Under the pieces are notes generated by a model. That model had not been told where the DNA came from, searched no databases, and saw nothing but the letters and a program-made list of their open reading frames with translations. The translations under genes were made by a program, and so were the position numbers. 64,000 nucleotides of DNA from Wolfiporia cocos (lineage: Eukaryota > Basidiomycota > Agaricomycetes > Polyporales > Phaeolaceae), in contig JACCLO010000001.1 in assembly GCA_029448655.1 (NCBI GenBank), forward strand, positions 2,108,001-2,172,000, read 5' to 3'. Below, in pieces: positions 21,077-33,837 of this stretch (the stretch's first letter is position 1; each line of letters starts with the position of its first letter).

Positions 21077-23817
21077 TCAATATACAGTCCTTCTGGAAAA
21101 GATATCCGCACCACGATATGAGCACGTACAGCTGCTGCGACGTCGCCTGACGCTGCCTAACACGAGGCGTGTTGTAGGAAGCGGTGCTCGCGGCTTCTCA
21201 GCAGGTGAGAAGACGCACATATACGAGAGTTTGCGCGATAAATGGTACTGGTGGCGGCACACGCGCACGGCAAATACACCTTGCGCGCCAATCCGTGCCC
21301 TATCGGAGGCACGGGACCAATACGCCCACGGACCTTGGGCAGGGACGTGCAAGCCCATCGCGGCGGCACCCTGCACAGTCACAGACGTACGGCACTTGCG
21401 CGCTCGGGAGACGCAGGCAGCCCTCGTGACGCCGGAGACGGGAGTGGCAGGCCGAGGACTGGGACGGTGGATCATCGCGGGCGGGGACGCGCCAAGTGCC
21501 GAACGCAGCGGCGCTGGCGAAGCACACAACGTCCGCCCGTGGCCGCGGGGGCTGTTCCGGGCGGCGTGCTCGTTGGCCCGTGCCCCGCGGCCCCAGTGCC
21601 CCGCGCGGGCGCCCCAGTTGTCGCGTACGCCCCACACGTGCGCCTCGCCCAGCCGCGGGGCAGCGGGGCGTTCCGCCGGGCGCGGCACGCCGGGCAGCGG
21701 GGCGGCCGCCTCGCGTGCAGGGTCCCCGGCGTTCTCGTCGGCGGCGTGGGCGGACGGCGCCCACCGCGTGCGGGCGTGCGCCTGGGAGACAGGTACAGAG
21801 ATAGGCGGGGCCTGTCCCTGTGTGCGCCGCTCCCACTGGCGCGCGGCGCGCGGCAGGGGCGCCCACTCCGCCTCGCGTGTGTAGCCCTCGCTTGTCATCT
21901 CGAGCAGGCGCGACAGCGCACGCTTGAACGCGAACTGCTCGTCCTTGCCTGCGGGTGGCGAGCGGGAGATTAGCTTGCGGATGAGCCCGCCGCGACGTCA
22001 TGCGTACCTGAGAAGATCGACAGCGTGTCCAGCGTGAGCGCGGCAGGCGCACGGGGTGCCTCGGACATATTGGGCGCGGCGTATGAGGAGACGTTCGGCC
22101 TGTATACGTCCTGCGTCTCTGCCACCGACTCTGCCATCATCACGTCGACATCGTCCGATCGATGGGTGGAGCGATCTGCCACCGCGGCCGGGGCATCAGG
22201 AAAAAACAGCCGCTCCGGCTGTGTCTCCGCGAGACATATGACTCGGCAGCGAGCCTCGTATAGAGCGTCGATAAGCGAAATGAACCGCCGTGCTTGATTC
22301 TTCGCGGCAAGCTTCAGGATCGGGATGGACGTGATGATTACGGTGTGATATGTCGACGCTAACGTCATGTAGTCGGCGGATCCCAGAGACTAGCGGGATG
22401 TCGTGGTATTGAAAAGGTGCGCACGGTACATTGGCGCGGAAACTCACCTCATCGCATAACTGAGCGAAGCTGAATTTGCACACACCTCCAGCGGACCATG
22501 GCACAGACACCGCTCGTCCGAACACCGTAAGGTTTTCTGATCGCGGCTCTGCGTCTTCGTCAGCGAAAGCCAGTACAGCAACCGCAGCACTTCCGCGCAG
22601 CTAACCTGTCTTGTTATCGGATATTTTTCGCTTCTTGTCCTCGAACTCTTCCTCCTGCCCATAAACATACCATGTTCTCACAGAGCCCGCCTTCGCTCTG
22701 ACGGCCCTCCAATCGCGTTCGCACCGTATGATAACGACGGGGCATCTCGCTTTCAGTACCTCGGCGAAAGGCTCCAGCCGTTCCCTCTGTACTCCGTTCT
22801 TGTACAAATCGTCAGGCACCTTGTTCGAGCTGCCGACGATCACGCCACCCATCCGCCAAAACCACGACAATACATCGGCAAGCAGAGTGGCGCTAGACAC
22901 ATCTAGAAGTTGTATCTCGTCAAAGACGAGCAACCAATGCCGGAGGAGAAGACGCTGAGCCACAACAAATGCAACGGTTGGCTGATTAGAGCTTGTATCA
23001 ATTCGGCGGTCTGCTTGGCGTAGCCACCGTATAGGCAAAGCGCCTTTGCTCAGAAGCTCTCGCCATCTGTCTCGGATTGATTTATTCCAGACCACGGAGT
23101 TGTTCTCTTGGGCCGGATTTTCCGGGGTGTGAATTGCGGCCATTCGGTGCCGCGTTTCCTCCCAAACGCCGCGGTAAATTTCGAGCACAAGTTCACTGTA
23201 GTGTTTGCGCGCTTTGAAGGGCGTTGGAACGGCTGAGAGCCACAAGTCAATCAGAAAACTCTTCCCAGAGCCTGGCGGACCGGTCAGTAAAAGGCCCTGA
23301 ACTCTACTTCAGTATCTATCGGCTTTTTCGGTGCGGTCAGACTTACCTTCGGGGTTGTTAGCTCGAAAATTTCCTCTGCATGACTTCGCACGCGAACGAG
23401 AGCTTGCTCATCGGCCGTAGAATTAGGCTTTGGATCGGAGGCAATCGACCACCATGCGTGCGACGGTCTACTTTCAAGTGTGGCTTCTCTATGGGATCCG
23501 TTCAAGTAGCGCGAGGAGAGTGCGGGAGGTGCATATCCGTCAAGCTCCTTCTGTAATCTCCGTAACTACTCGTAGCTTGAGTCTGTCGCTCTTATAGCAC
23601 CGAGATCAATGTTCCATGAACGCACTTGCATGATAATTCGGATCTGTTCTTCGTCATTCTGGATCTTTCCGAGAGCGACAAGACCGCGGTATCTTTCGAG
23701 CAAGTCTATATGCTGCGGTACCTGAGATGGACTTGAAGTCCTTAAAGTAGCGTTTGTCGCGAACGTTCGTGTAGCAATCGAACGTGCGATAGCGACTCGA
23801 ACCGTTAGGAATTGCAT
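21077..23817 (-). CDS. afg1: AFG1-like mitochondrial AAA ATPase
   Basis: Six exons, from the start: 23626-23817, 23347-23565, 22606-23296, 22448-22536, 22008-22389, 21077-21948. The N-terminus (MQFLTVRVAIARSIATRTF) is Arg/Ser/Thr-rich with no acids, a good mitochondrial presequence. Walker A is GPPGSGKS; Walker B reads LLVFDEIQ (family LCFDEFQ); then VGSSNKVPDDLYKNGVQRE, a hallmark, followed by FGRAV.VP, DYMTLASTYHTV, RRFISLIDALYEARC and KDEQFAFKRALSRLLEMTSEGY. AFG1/LACE1 acts in mitochondrial protein quality control, including turnover of respiratory-chain subunits. The family usually ends soon after the last motif; here a WGVRDNWG segment follows, then about 200 residues of uncertain coding value, so the true stop may be earlier through an unseen intron. 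It diverges from SEY1 across 537 bp. Confidence 0.87.
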
Positions 23818-24354
23818 CTGCTGGTGGATGATGGCAATTGTCAGCTTGTGGCGGGGTGTGTATGGCGGCTCATAGAGATTAGTGACATACATTGACGAAA
23901 GCGCACTCCTAGTTTTGGTTAGTAGAATCTGTGGCAAGAATGATTACTCCATCGGGGCCACCATTAGCATGGTTTTGTCAGTCGTTCCCACTGTCTCTAG
24001 ATGTAAAATTGAGGTCGCCACTTGAATTGGCTCTAAAGCGTTGCAGAGCACAATGACGTTAAAAGGTGGGCCCCAAGGTCTCTTCAAGACTTGAATTAAC
24101 CAGATATACCACCGAATACCTGATGGCGCGAGGTCCATATTGGGACACGACACGACACGAGCACCGGGGATCACCGGACTTCCTTCTTTGGACGGGCTGA
24201 TTAGCAGCGCCGTTGGGGAACGCGACTACAGCACACTTTCCTGCATACTGCATACCCCATCCCTCACTGCCTTGGCTCGTTGCATCCACGTTTGATACCC
24301 TATCATTGCAGGGCCCGTATATAATCTCAGTGCGATAGCTGGCGCGCGGCAAAC

Positions 24355-27300
24355 ATGAACGGCCACCTAACCAACGGAGTCGTGAATGGCACCAGCTATG
24401 AGCGGGTGCAGATTATCAATGACGAGAAACAGTTCATGTGAGTAATGTTTGCTTGCTGATTGCTGCATCCCATTGAAAGATGATTTGTGCTAGGCCCGAG
24501 CTAACACCAGAAATGGAACGCTGGGGCCTTCATAATGCGGGGTTCGACTATAATATCGTCGCAGTGTTCGGCTCGCAGTCTACAGGGAAAAGTAAGCTGC
24601 GTTATAATTTTCTTTGCTGCTGAGCTACATTGCTGCATGTCCCTTAGGTACACTACTCAATCGTCTGTTTGGGACCAACTTTGACGTCATGGACGAATCA
24701 AGACGACAACAAACCACGAAGGGTCTGTCTTGTATCCTTGCGTTCGTTACGAGCGTCTCATCCTTGTAGGGATATGGGTGTGCAGGGCCAAAGGCATGAA
24801 CACTATGGTCATGGACGTAGAAGGCACAGACGGCCGAGAAAGGGGCGAGGACCAGGTATGTCTCCGTGCCAGCGATTTGAGGTCTCCGCAGCGGTCCCGA
24901 CGCAACTACGACCTGAGTTACTCGAGCGTCGAATCCCCAATGTATTCGCCGATTGCGGGACGTCACTACATCATACCCGAGCCTTCGCTTGTTATGCGAG
25001 CACTTGATGCCCGGTCGATCATCCTCGGGTGGATGTTGTTGTGCCTGTTCGTACACTCAGTGACGAACACGACATTACACAATCCCAAATGACTTTTGCT
25101 CACAGAGTGGTCATCAACATGTATGAGCCACTCTTGTTTATATATGTGCCATCCTCCATGTATCTCTTCGAAATGGCCTCCCAGTGGTACTGATGATAGA
25201 ATGCCAGGACTTTGAGCGCAAATCCGCGCTTTTTTCTCTTGCTTCGTCAGAGGTACTCCTTGTAAACCTGTGGGAGCACCAAGTCGGCCTCTACCAGGGT
25301 GCAAATATGGGCTTGCTCAAAACGGTCTTTGAGGTTAATCTCGGTCTGTTCGGCAAGAAGACTGCGGATGGGTGCGTCATTCATTGATGGCGGTTTGAGC
25401 GCCGCTCATGCTTAAATTCGTGTGTAGGCGCAATCAGCGCACGCTATTGCTATTTGTGATCCGAGACCACATTGGCACCACACCACTGGCGAATCTGCAA
25501 GCAACTCTGACAGCTGACATGCTCAAGATCTGGGATGCATTGTCAAAGCCACCAGAGCTGCAGGACCGCCAGCTCTCCGACTATTTCGATCTGTCATTCG
25601 CAGCGCTGCCACACAAGATCCTTGTGCCGGACAAATTCGAGGCGGAGGTGCAAGAACTCCGCAAGCGATTTTCGGACAAGTCGCGTGAGGACTATGTCTT
25701 CAAACCTACCTACCACAAGCGCATTCCTGCAGACGGTGTCGCATTCTACATGGAGGGCATATGGGTACGATGCTTTCCCCCTCAAATGCGGGCGCGACTC
25801 ACGAGTTGCTTCGTAGGAACAAGTCCAGAGTAACAAGGATTTGGATCTACCCACTCAGCAAGAACTGCTGGCTCAGTTCCGCTGTGACGAGATTTCGACA
25901 GCTGCATTGACTGAGTTCGCTGAACAAGCGAAGCCGCAAAAGAAACCGATCGAGTCCGGAAAGGTCGTCGACGGTTTGGGCAGCATGATGCGCGCGTGGC
26001 GGTCAGGAGCGATCGGTAAGCATTTAACCGCTCACGCCTGCACAGAGACTGACAGACGTGACTAGCACGATATGACCGCGACGCATCGCGGTACCACCAG
26101 GGTGTGTACAAGCGGAAGCGTGCGGACCTCGTCGGCGTGCTTGACTCGACGCTCTCTTCGCTGTTCCTTGGGCAGCTGAAGAACCTGCATAAAGCGTGCC
26201 TCGTGCAGTTCAAGACAGCGATGCTGGAGGGCATGCGTGGTGAAGGATACAGCTTCGCTGAGATCGTCAGCGCCACGCAGGAGCGGTGCGAGAAGCGATT
26301 CCTTGAGGGCGCACAGGAGGCGCTGGTGGAGGGCACGGAGTGGAGCTACGATGAGGAGCTCGAGCTTTTGAGGGAAGAAGTGCGGCACGTTGCGGACCAG
26401 TGCAGGAAGGATGAGACGAAGAAGATGGTCAATCTCATCGAGGTGCGTTCTTTGGATCATGGTGTTATTGTAGCTCGTGGGACTGACGCTCCGATCAGCG
26501 CAACTTCAAGAAGCAGATATCGGAACCTGTGGAGGTATCCCTCAACAAACCCGAGTCTGACATGTGGGACACGGTTCTTAAAGTATTCCGAGGGACCCTC
26601 GACAAGGCAGAAGCCTCTTATCTCGTCAAGGCCAAAAGTGCGCGTTCACGATGATCCAGCGCAATAGCTTGCCAGTGCTAATTCTATGTCATAACCCAGG
26701 TTTCAACTGCACCGATGAGGAGAATGAGACATCTCTTGCTTCTCTCAGAAGGCGCGCATGGCTGGCTCTGCGCTCCAAGGTCGATGAGCAGACCACCGAT
26801 GCTGCCTTCCTGACAAAACTGCGCGCGTACTTCGAGGAGCGCTTCCGCTATGATGAGCACGGTGTTCCACGAGTATGGAGGCCGGCAGATGACATCGACG
26901 GGCTTTTCAAGAACGCGCGAGACCAGGTGCGACATGACGTGCGACTCTCTCTGAATTGGTTTCGCTTACGCGCATACCCAGACACTCGAGCTGATCCCGA
27001 TATACTCCAAGATCCAGCCGATCGACCCCGCCCTCGACTTCACCCTTCCTTCAGAAGAGGCCGACTCCCTCTCCGAGACAGACTACTTCGATTTCCCCGC
27101 GACGCGGATCATCTTCACGGAAACGAAGATCCTCGACCTCATGTCCCGCTTCCGGCGTGAGGCGGACGCGTACTACGTCGAGGCGAAGCGGAGCACGGTC
27201 TCCAGCGTCGCGCAGATACCGTACTGGATCTACGGCTTGATGGTCGTCCTTGGCTGGAACGAGGCCATGGCGGTGCTCTTCAACCCCCTCTACTTCACGA

Positions 27301-27638
27301 TGCTCCTGGTGCTCGCTGGTGCTGCGTACGTCGTTTTACTGTCGCTTACTCAATAATAATGACGCTGACGTATCGCTCTGTAGCTACGTCATCGTACAGC
27401 TAGGCATGGTCGGCCCCCTCTTCCAGGTCGCACGGACCGTTGGCAATGAGGTGCGTTCATTACCAGTATTTCCCGCCCACCTTACTGAACCTCCTTTCTT
27501 CGTCAGATCAAACGGCAAGCGACAGAGCGTCTGCGAGAACATTTCTCACAGCCACTTCCTCAACCAGTCCGAGCACAACCTATGAAAGGCGACGAGGTAG
27601 AGCGTGAGCTCAGGGAGGTTAAAGCGGAGCCTATGTGA
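24355..27638 (+). CDS. sey1: SEY1/RHD3-type ER membrane fusion GTPase
   Basis: Thirteen exons: 24355-24437, 24494-24591, 24648-24722, 24770-24855, 25208-25371, 25428-25764, 25817-26015, 26066-26442, 26499-26637, 26700-26926, 26982-27325, 27384-27450, 27507-27638; 775 residues, the family's normal length. G1 is GSQSTGKS (about residue 55), followed by [11 protein letters not shown]3 is [14 protein letters not shown]4 is the RD motif in FVIRDH. A helical domain follows ([21 protein letters not shown]). Two adjacent hydrophobic segments ([14 protein letters not shown] and [20 protein letters not shown]) form the membrane hairpin near the C-terminus, with a short charged cytosolic tail. SEY1, the fungal atlastin counterpart, fuses ER tubules. 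Intron 4 (24856-25207) is 352 bp, far longer than the others. Confidence 0.96.
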
Positions 27639-27769
27639 TGATGACGTCTCGACTCAATACTAGATATCTGACATGGGAATTGTTGTATGTTGTGCCTAGC
27701 TTGTCTTAACATGTACTTATTGGCCCGGAACCTCGAGTGCGTATCGCGCTCAACTTCCGAGGCCGGAGC

Positions 27770-27775
27770 AAAAAA
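27770..27775 (-). terminator. Pol III T-run terminator of tRNA-Val
   Basis: Six T residues on the minus strand directly follow the tRNA-Val discriminator base, the usual RNA polymerase III stop. Confidence 0.8.
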
Positions 27776-27849
27776 TGAGTCGGCCCAGGATCGAACTGAG
27801 GACCTTCTGTGTGTTAGACAGATGCGATAACCAACTACGCCACCGACCC
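27776..27849 (-). tRNA. tRNA-Val (AAC)
   Basis: 74-nt cloverleaf without an intron. The acceptor GGGTCGG pairs with CCGACTC (one G-U), the D-arm is GGCGTAGTTGG, and the anticodon stem-loop has loop CTAACAC, so the anticodon is AAC. The T-arm carries GTTCGATCC and the discriminator is A. It decodes valine GUU (and GUC by inosine). It lies 137 bp downstream of the convergent SEY1 gene. Confidence 0.95.
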
Positions 27850-30237
27850 GATATCATCATACCATGATACAAGTTTACACTTATATAAGATAGACGTGCC
27901 AGTACACACCACTGTAATTGCAGATCATATGTGACCTCACCTCATGGCACCAAACACCGGGACGGATGTACAGGTGTATGATGATCGCGATTTAATACCG
28001 CAAGATCCGAACAATTATCCGCTGCCTGTCTCCTCGCGACCTACCATTTTTCTTCAACATATTTGGAGTCGACAGTGTCGCGGCAGTGGGCCGGGTTCAC
28101 CAGCATCTTCGCGAAAAGCGCACAATGCCACGATCAGCGGCATTGGTGATCCCACCACTCAAATTCTTCATGGCATATGACAATGTCAGGCTGTCTTCTA
28201 TGCGACGGTCATGTTCATTGTCAATATGCAGATATCCGTACTTGTGAGATCTCGTATGGATGGCGAGACACATCTGCCGTAATATCTGGTTCTGGGGTTA
28301 GACTACTGTTGTCGGAAAGTTTGGGGCGTAGAACTGGACCTTTACCATCGACGCTGCGTCCGTTTGCAATTACGCTTGAGAGACTAAGCTACACTAGCTT
28401 CGCTTGGTAGCTATATGGTGGCGTACCAGGGCAACGGAGCGGAGTTCTGGATCAAAGAGAACGGTTGGGCTAGTTACTCAAGGGCAGATAGAAGACATCT
28501 CCTTTAGCCTTTGCGATGACTTTGTCCGATTGCGGCACGCGGAAACACGTAACCAAGTGCTACGGCACTGCAAAGCGATGCTCGCGCCACGTCAGGCATA
28601 CACGGATGCAATCTTCTAAATCATTGTTTAGCTCTGCAATCATTGATTGTTGTCCTACATGCGTACCATCAAGCAGCACTCAATCAGGAATCAGACTACG
28701 CCTTTCGTCTGACAGCTAGAAAATGACGCACCGGGTCAAGAAAAGCAGTGGAACTGCCACAGTCCAGTCGGACGGGACGTGCAGGAACGTATTGTGGCTG
28801 CGGACAAGGCGCTTTCTAGTACATCGCACGATATCCATAGGAAAAGATCGGAGAGGAGGCCTGTACAGCCAGATACGGTGATAGCAGCAGCAGCATAAGC
28901 ATGCTTGGGATCCCCCCCGCTGGAACAGGGCTTTATGACGTGTCGGATGTCCGGACTTGATGGTCTGGAATAGCCCTGCCGGTGCTTGACCAATTGGGAG
29001 TACGACTATGGCAGACCCTTTGAATGGACGAGTTATGAGTGTTTCACCTACCTGTATAGAGATGTGCAGGGAGTTTATGAACAGGACAGGCCACTTTGGC
29101 CGAGGGGATAGATTGCTGGTTGTGTTAAAGGAGATGGCGGATTGATTAGAGCAAAGTGAGTAGTCTCGGGCGGACTGGAGTCGCTTTGGGACTGACGTTG
29201 ACGGTCGAAGCAACAGGCTTGCGGTAGAACAAGGTGACACGAGGATTGCGTGGGGTCTTTATTGCGAAGACGACAGGTTGCTGTGTGGCGGCGACCTCAA
29301 ATACACACATGCGCAGAACGGAAAGCTCCGTGTTATCAGCAGGTCTGCATGAAGCCGCGAGCACCGAGAACACAGATAGCAGGATCTAAAAGACGTATGG
29401 ATGTGGAGGCGCAACGGGACTCGAGGCGACGATCGATGCGCCGGTACATAACTCGGCCTCGATAGCAAGTGGGAATCGACCACAGTCTGTGTTGATCTGC
29501 ACGGAGGCCGTGCCGGGTATCTTGGCGCTGCTTCGAGGACGAGAGACGAGCTAAACGGTGATCGTGTGCCATCGATTGGGGCCATGAGCCGCTGGATTTG
29601 TGGAGATCATGGCACACAAGCTCCAAGTGGCGAGTGTGCAGAGTCCCGTGTGTCATTGCGTGCCCTGACGGACACGGTCTGTATATAGTTGGGCAGGTGA
29701 GATACCGACGGCAGCGCGCTTGGCATGCGGATCTCGAGGGAAGCCACATCGACCAGAAGGCACCGCACGCGCGTCCACGGCCAGCATGACCTCATGTGAG
29801 TGCTAGGAAAGGATCATGATTAGCGGGACATTGAGGTGGGACCGCGGCCGGGCAGGCGGGCAGAACACCGAGCGCGGTCGGTGAGTCAGGCGTAGGGATC
29901 AGCGGATCAGCGGGCTCTCGAGTGCAAACTGCAAGTGCGCCATCAGATGGATTGCCGGAACCGAATGGCGAATGGTAGCTGCCGGGGCCGGAGTCATGTG
30001 ACGGGCGGTGGGGGCGGCTTTTTGCGGTGGTCGTTTTTGGGAAGAGTATGTCTTTTCGTTACTCGACGTGCTATTCAATCTCCCCCATCTGACGGCGGCG
30101 CCGCACCGTGCGCTCGCCCTGCAACCGTGTCGGCCCAGGACTTACACCACGTTCGCCCACTCGCCCCGCCTCGAGGCATCGCCACCCTAACCGGCGTACA
30201 CCCTCTCGGGAGGCGCCCCCTCCTCTTGCCCCTCACC
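27850..30237. other. Gene-poor stretch, no confident gene
   Basis: Several frames of 60-170 codons occur on both strands (for example plus 27944-28180 and minus 28716-29240), but none shows a recognisable domain or a consistent exon chain. A hydrophobic stretch in a plus frame near 28190-28260 could be a membrane segment. The last 200 bp are the leader of the coiled-coil gene. Confidence 0.4.
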
Positions 30238-33200
30238 ATGGCCCTCGCAGGCGTGACTGCGATGCTCTATGGCGGGCACACCACGCTCGCGGCGGGCATG
30301 TTCCTCCGCAAGGTCGACATGCGCACCGTGTTCTTCGCCACCGTATTCATCATCGTCCTCCTCGTCCTCGGTGAGCGTCCTCCCTCGTGCGCCTCTTGAT
30401 CAGATACCCTGATACTCATGTCGCATGCGACGCCTTCGACCGCCACGTTGCCCGTACCCAATACCCGCCGCAGCCTATCTCACCAACCCGTCCGAGTCGT
30501 CCTTCCGCGCCTACCTCACCGAGCAGTCCTTCCGCCAGCACCTCAGCCGCCTCGACGAGACCGCGGCCGACGACCAGCCCGACGCCAAGGACGGCCTCCA
30601 CTACACGCTCTCGCGGCGATCGCCGCCCATCGGACACACTCCCGGCAGCGACTTTGACCCCCCGTCGTCGTTCCACTTCGTCAACCGCGCCTCCATCTCG
30701 CTGCGCACCCCGAAGCACGTATTCCACAGCTTTGGTATACTCACCGTCGCCGCCGTCTTCCCCAACGGCCCCACGAAGGCGCGCGCCAGTGCTGCTGTAC
30801 AGATCGAGGCCGTGACGTCAACCGTTAATAACTCATGGTTCATCGGTGCGTTCGGCAAGTGGTGGCGCGGCGGCACGATTCGAGCGTGGTACCACAACAC
30901 GCTCATGGACATCAAGGATGCCGAACGGCTCAGCTCCGGCGTGCTCGACGTGAAGGCACTCGACAGTCTCGAGGGTTTTGACGGTGAGCACCGCGTCCGC
31001 ACCGGGCGCCAGATCCGCAACTCATCAATCGACTGATCATTCCGCTGTGCCTTCCCGCAGGTCTTACGTTCAACGCGTCTACATCATTGCATCTACCGAG
31101 CACGGATACGACATCAAAACTCAGGGGCACCGAGCGCCCGACGCAGCGCACCGTCTCGAGCGCCGCCCGCAGCTCGACCCCGCCCCCGCTGCCCAAGTCC
31201 GCCTCGCTCCCCCTGCACGCGCCCCGGCACCCGAGCACGACCGCCAGCGCGAACGCCGCCACGGCGACGAGCCCGAGCACGACATCGCCGCCCAAGGGCG
31301 ACCGCGACCGGAATCCGGCGGCGCGGCACGGGCTCGCGCCGGCGGCGGCGGACGTGCTGCGGCTGAGCCCTCCCGCGGGCGCGGCGGTCGCGTACGCGCC
31401 GGCGGCGGAGGCGCTGCCGCTCGCGCCGTCGGCGTTCGACCACACGCCCGCGCTCGCGGAGGTGCTGCGGCAGGTCGCGCAGAGCCGCGGCGCGGTGCAC
31501 GCGGCGCGGGCGGCGCTCGCGGAATTCCGCGATGGCGCGGCGGACGCGCACGCGGCGCTCGTGCGCGACCGCGAGGCGCACCGCGGGCGGAAGCGCGCGG
31601 AGGACGCGGCGCGCGCGGAGCTCAAGGCGCAGATGAAGGCGCTCGAGGACGCGAAGCGCACCGCGGAGGGTGGGCGGCGCGAGGTGGAGAAGCGGCTCCG
31701 CGCGGCGGAGAGTGCAAGGGATAGCGCGAGCTCGAGGATCGAGCAGCTGGGGAAGGAGATTGGGGTGCTGCAGGGGAGGATGAGGGAGGATGAGCAGGCG
31801 GTGGTGTGTGCGAAGGAGGAGGGGGAGAGGGCGGAGAAGGAGGTGAAGGAGGAGCTGGAGGCGAAGAGGAGGGAGATCAAGGTGGCGGAGGACGTGGTGG
31901 CGGCGCTCAACTCGCGAGCGAAGGAGCTGGAGGAGCTGATCGCGAAGGAGGAGGAGAGGCTGCAGAAGGCGAAGGAGCAGGCGGAGATCAAGAAGCAGGA
32001 CCGCTCGTTCTACCCGCCGCACATGGTTTCGAACATCGACGAGGCCGAGCTGGCGCCGTGGTCGCCACCGCTCGCATACAGTCAGGTTCACGGTCAGGAT
32101 CCGCATGCACAGATCAACACAGACTACTCCGCTAGCATCGAAATCTTCCCGTCGTCTGTGCAGGTGCAGCCGTCCAGCTTGGGTTCCGACTCGATGGGCT
32201 CTCCTCGGTCTTCTGGTCTTGCCGTCTCGCCCCGGCCTTCGACCTTGTCCCTCGGTGGCAATTCGAATTTCTGTGAACATGTTCGTCCTGACGATGCGTT
32301 CTTGCGGCCTCAAGGGTTCCCGTACCTCGATGACAACTTACCTGCCCTGTCGTCTGCACGCTCTCGGTCCACTGGGTTCTCGCCTTTCAATGATAGCGAC
32401 GCAGAGTTTCCCCAGAGCATGGCCGGCGGCGAGGCCATATCGCCCCAGAGCACCTCACTGATCCCGTCGAGCTTGATCAAGTCTCTCGATGGCGGGCCCA
32501 GCATGGACAACATCTCACGGTCTTTCCGGTCAGAGGACGACGACTTCATGGACGCAAACTGGCGCGCGCACCGTCCGGCCCCGCCGCCGGTCGAGCATCC
32601 CGGCCCGTTCACGTCTTCGCCCACGTCGATCACGAACCCGTCCTTCGACGGCATCGACCACGAGGATCCCTTCGAGATCCGCCCGCCGCCGCCCGCCCTG
32701 CGCCGCCGCCTGACGTCGGACCCGATCATCGCCCAACGGAACATCCCCGGCCGCACGATCTCCGACCCGCAGGCAATCCCGCAGATGGGGGCCCCCGACG
32801 CGGACGACAGGGCGCCCATGGCGCACCGGCGGTGGTACTCGGCGGACCCGAAGGAGAAGAAGGGCCTGAACCCCGAGGCGAAGGTCTTCCGGCTGACGAA
32901 GAAGTCGCTGCCGTCGCTCTTCGGGCAGTCGTCGGCCTCGTTCGACTCGTTCAGCACCGCGTCGACGGCGTCGTCGCTCGGCGTGCCCGCGCGCGAGGGG
33001 GACGCGCTCTCGGCGTTCTCGATGCGCGCGTTCGCGCCGTCGCCCGCGGAGCGCGAGGTGCTGCAGCGCGCGCTGGGCAGCTCGACGAACGCGAGCCTCG
33101 AGCGCCTCCCGACGCTGAGCGAGGTCGCGCTCGCGAGCATGCCGGCGTCGCCGTCGCGCGCCCACGCGGTCGCCGCGCAGCATGCGCCTGCGGGCGCGGG

Positions 33201-33324
33201 CGCGCAGACCGGTGCGCGGACGCTCCTCCCGCCCGGGCTGTCGTGGCTGCCCCGGATGCGCAGGTCTGCGTTCAGCCCTTGGGACGACGAGGTGCAGGCG
33301 GGGGCGGGAAGCAGGGGTCGGTGA
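30238..33324 (+). CDS. Membrane-anchored coiled-coil protein, unknown function
   Basis: Three exons: 30238-30370, 30474-30983, 31061-33324; 968 residues. Residues about 30-48 (VFFATVFIIVLLVLAYL) form one transmembrane or signal-anchor helix. Residues 50-215 form a globular-looking segment. Residues about 345-530 are a long, highly charged Lys/Glu/Arg/Ala coiled coil. The remaining 430 residues are Ser/Pro-rich and presumably disordered. No named family recognised. The coding strand over the coiled coil is very purine-rich (near 31740-32000). Exon 3 alone could be an independent gene, but the phase and splice sites join cleanly. It converges with the deacetylase gene, with 513 bp between stops. 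Confidence 0.7.
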
Positions 33325-33837
33325 TGTGGCAGCAGATCTCCCTACCTGGTGACGGCAACCCAAGTATTATTGCAAGCAGAGATGTGTGAATAGGCGGGCG
33401 GGGGCGGGGGGGAGAGCAGACTAGTGTACAAAGTGCAATGGACCCGGAGAGTATAACAGTGCAGTAAGCATATGAAATGACAAAGCGCTATTTACCAGTT
33501 GTGGGCCGGGGGCACCGTTTGTGCAGACGGGAAAGCCTCCGCGACGCTTTGAGTGGCATCTGCTGACGTCGACGGCGCAGCTGCCGATAAGCTCTCAGGC
33601 ACCTAGCGGTAGCCTCGTGGGTGAGAGAAGCTTATAGGACCACGGGGATACTCGACTCCGTCGAAAAAAGGCATCTTGCCCGAGTGACCCGAGAGGCAGA
33701 ACGCGCAGATGCGGGCGCACGACAAATGCATGCTGACTCGCGTGAGAGCAGTCCGTATATAGCGCAGCCTGCGCAGCGACATTGCATACAGTACACGGTG
33801 CGCGTGGTGCTGTGGCGTCCAGGAATGTAGCTGGACC

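Noticed and set aside
20598..21884. 428-codon plus-strand ORF
   Set aside because: Lies antisense to the AFG1 tail and runs through intergenic DNA; no family signal.
30930..31991. 353-codon minus-strand ORF, and a 399-codon one at 31114-32313
   Set aside because: Serine-rich and arginine-rich shadows of the coiled-coil coding exon, which has good splice joins and a sensible protein.
32530..33363. 277-codon minus ORF and similar neighbours
   Set aside because: Antisense GC-rich shadows of the third exon of the coiled-coil protein gene.
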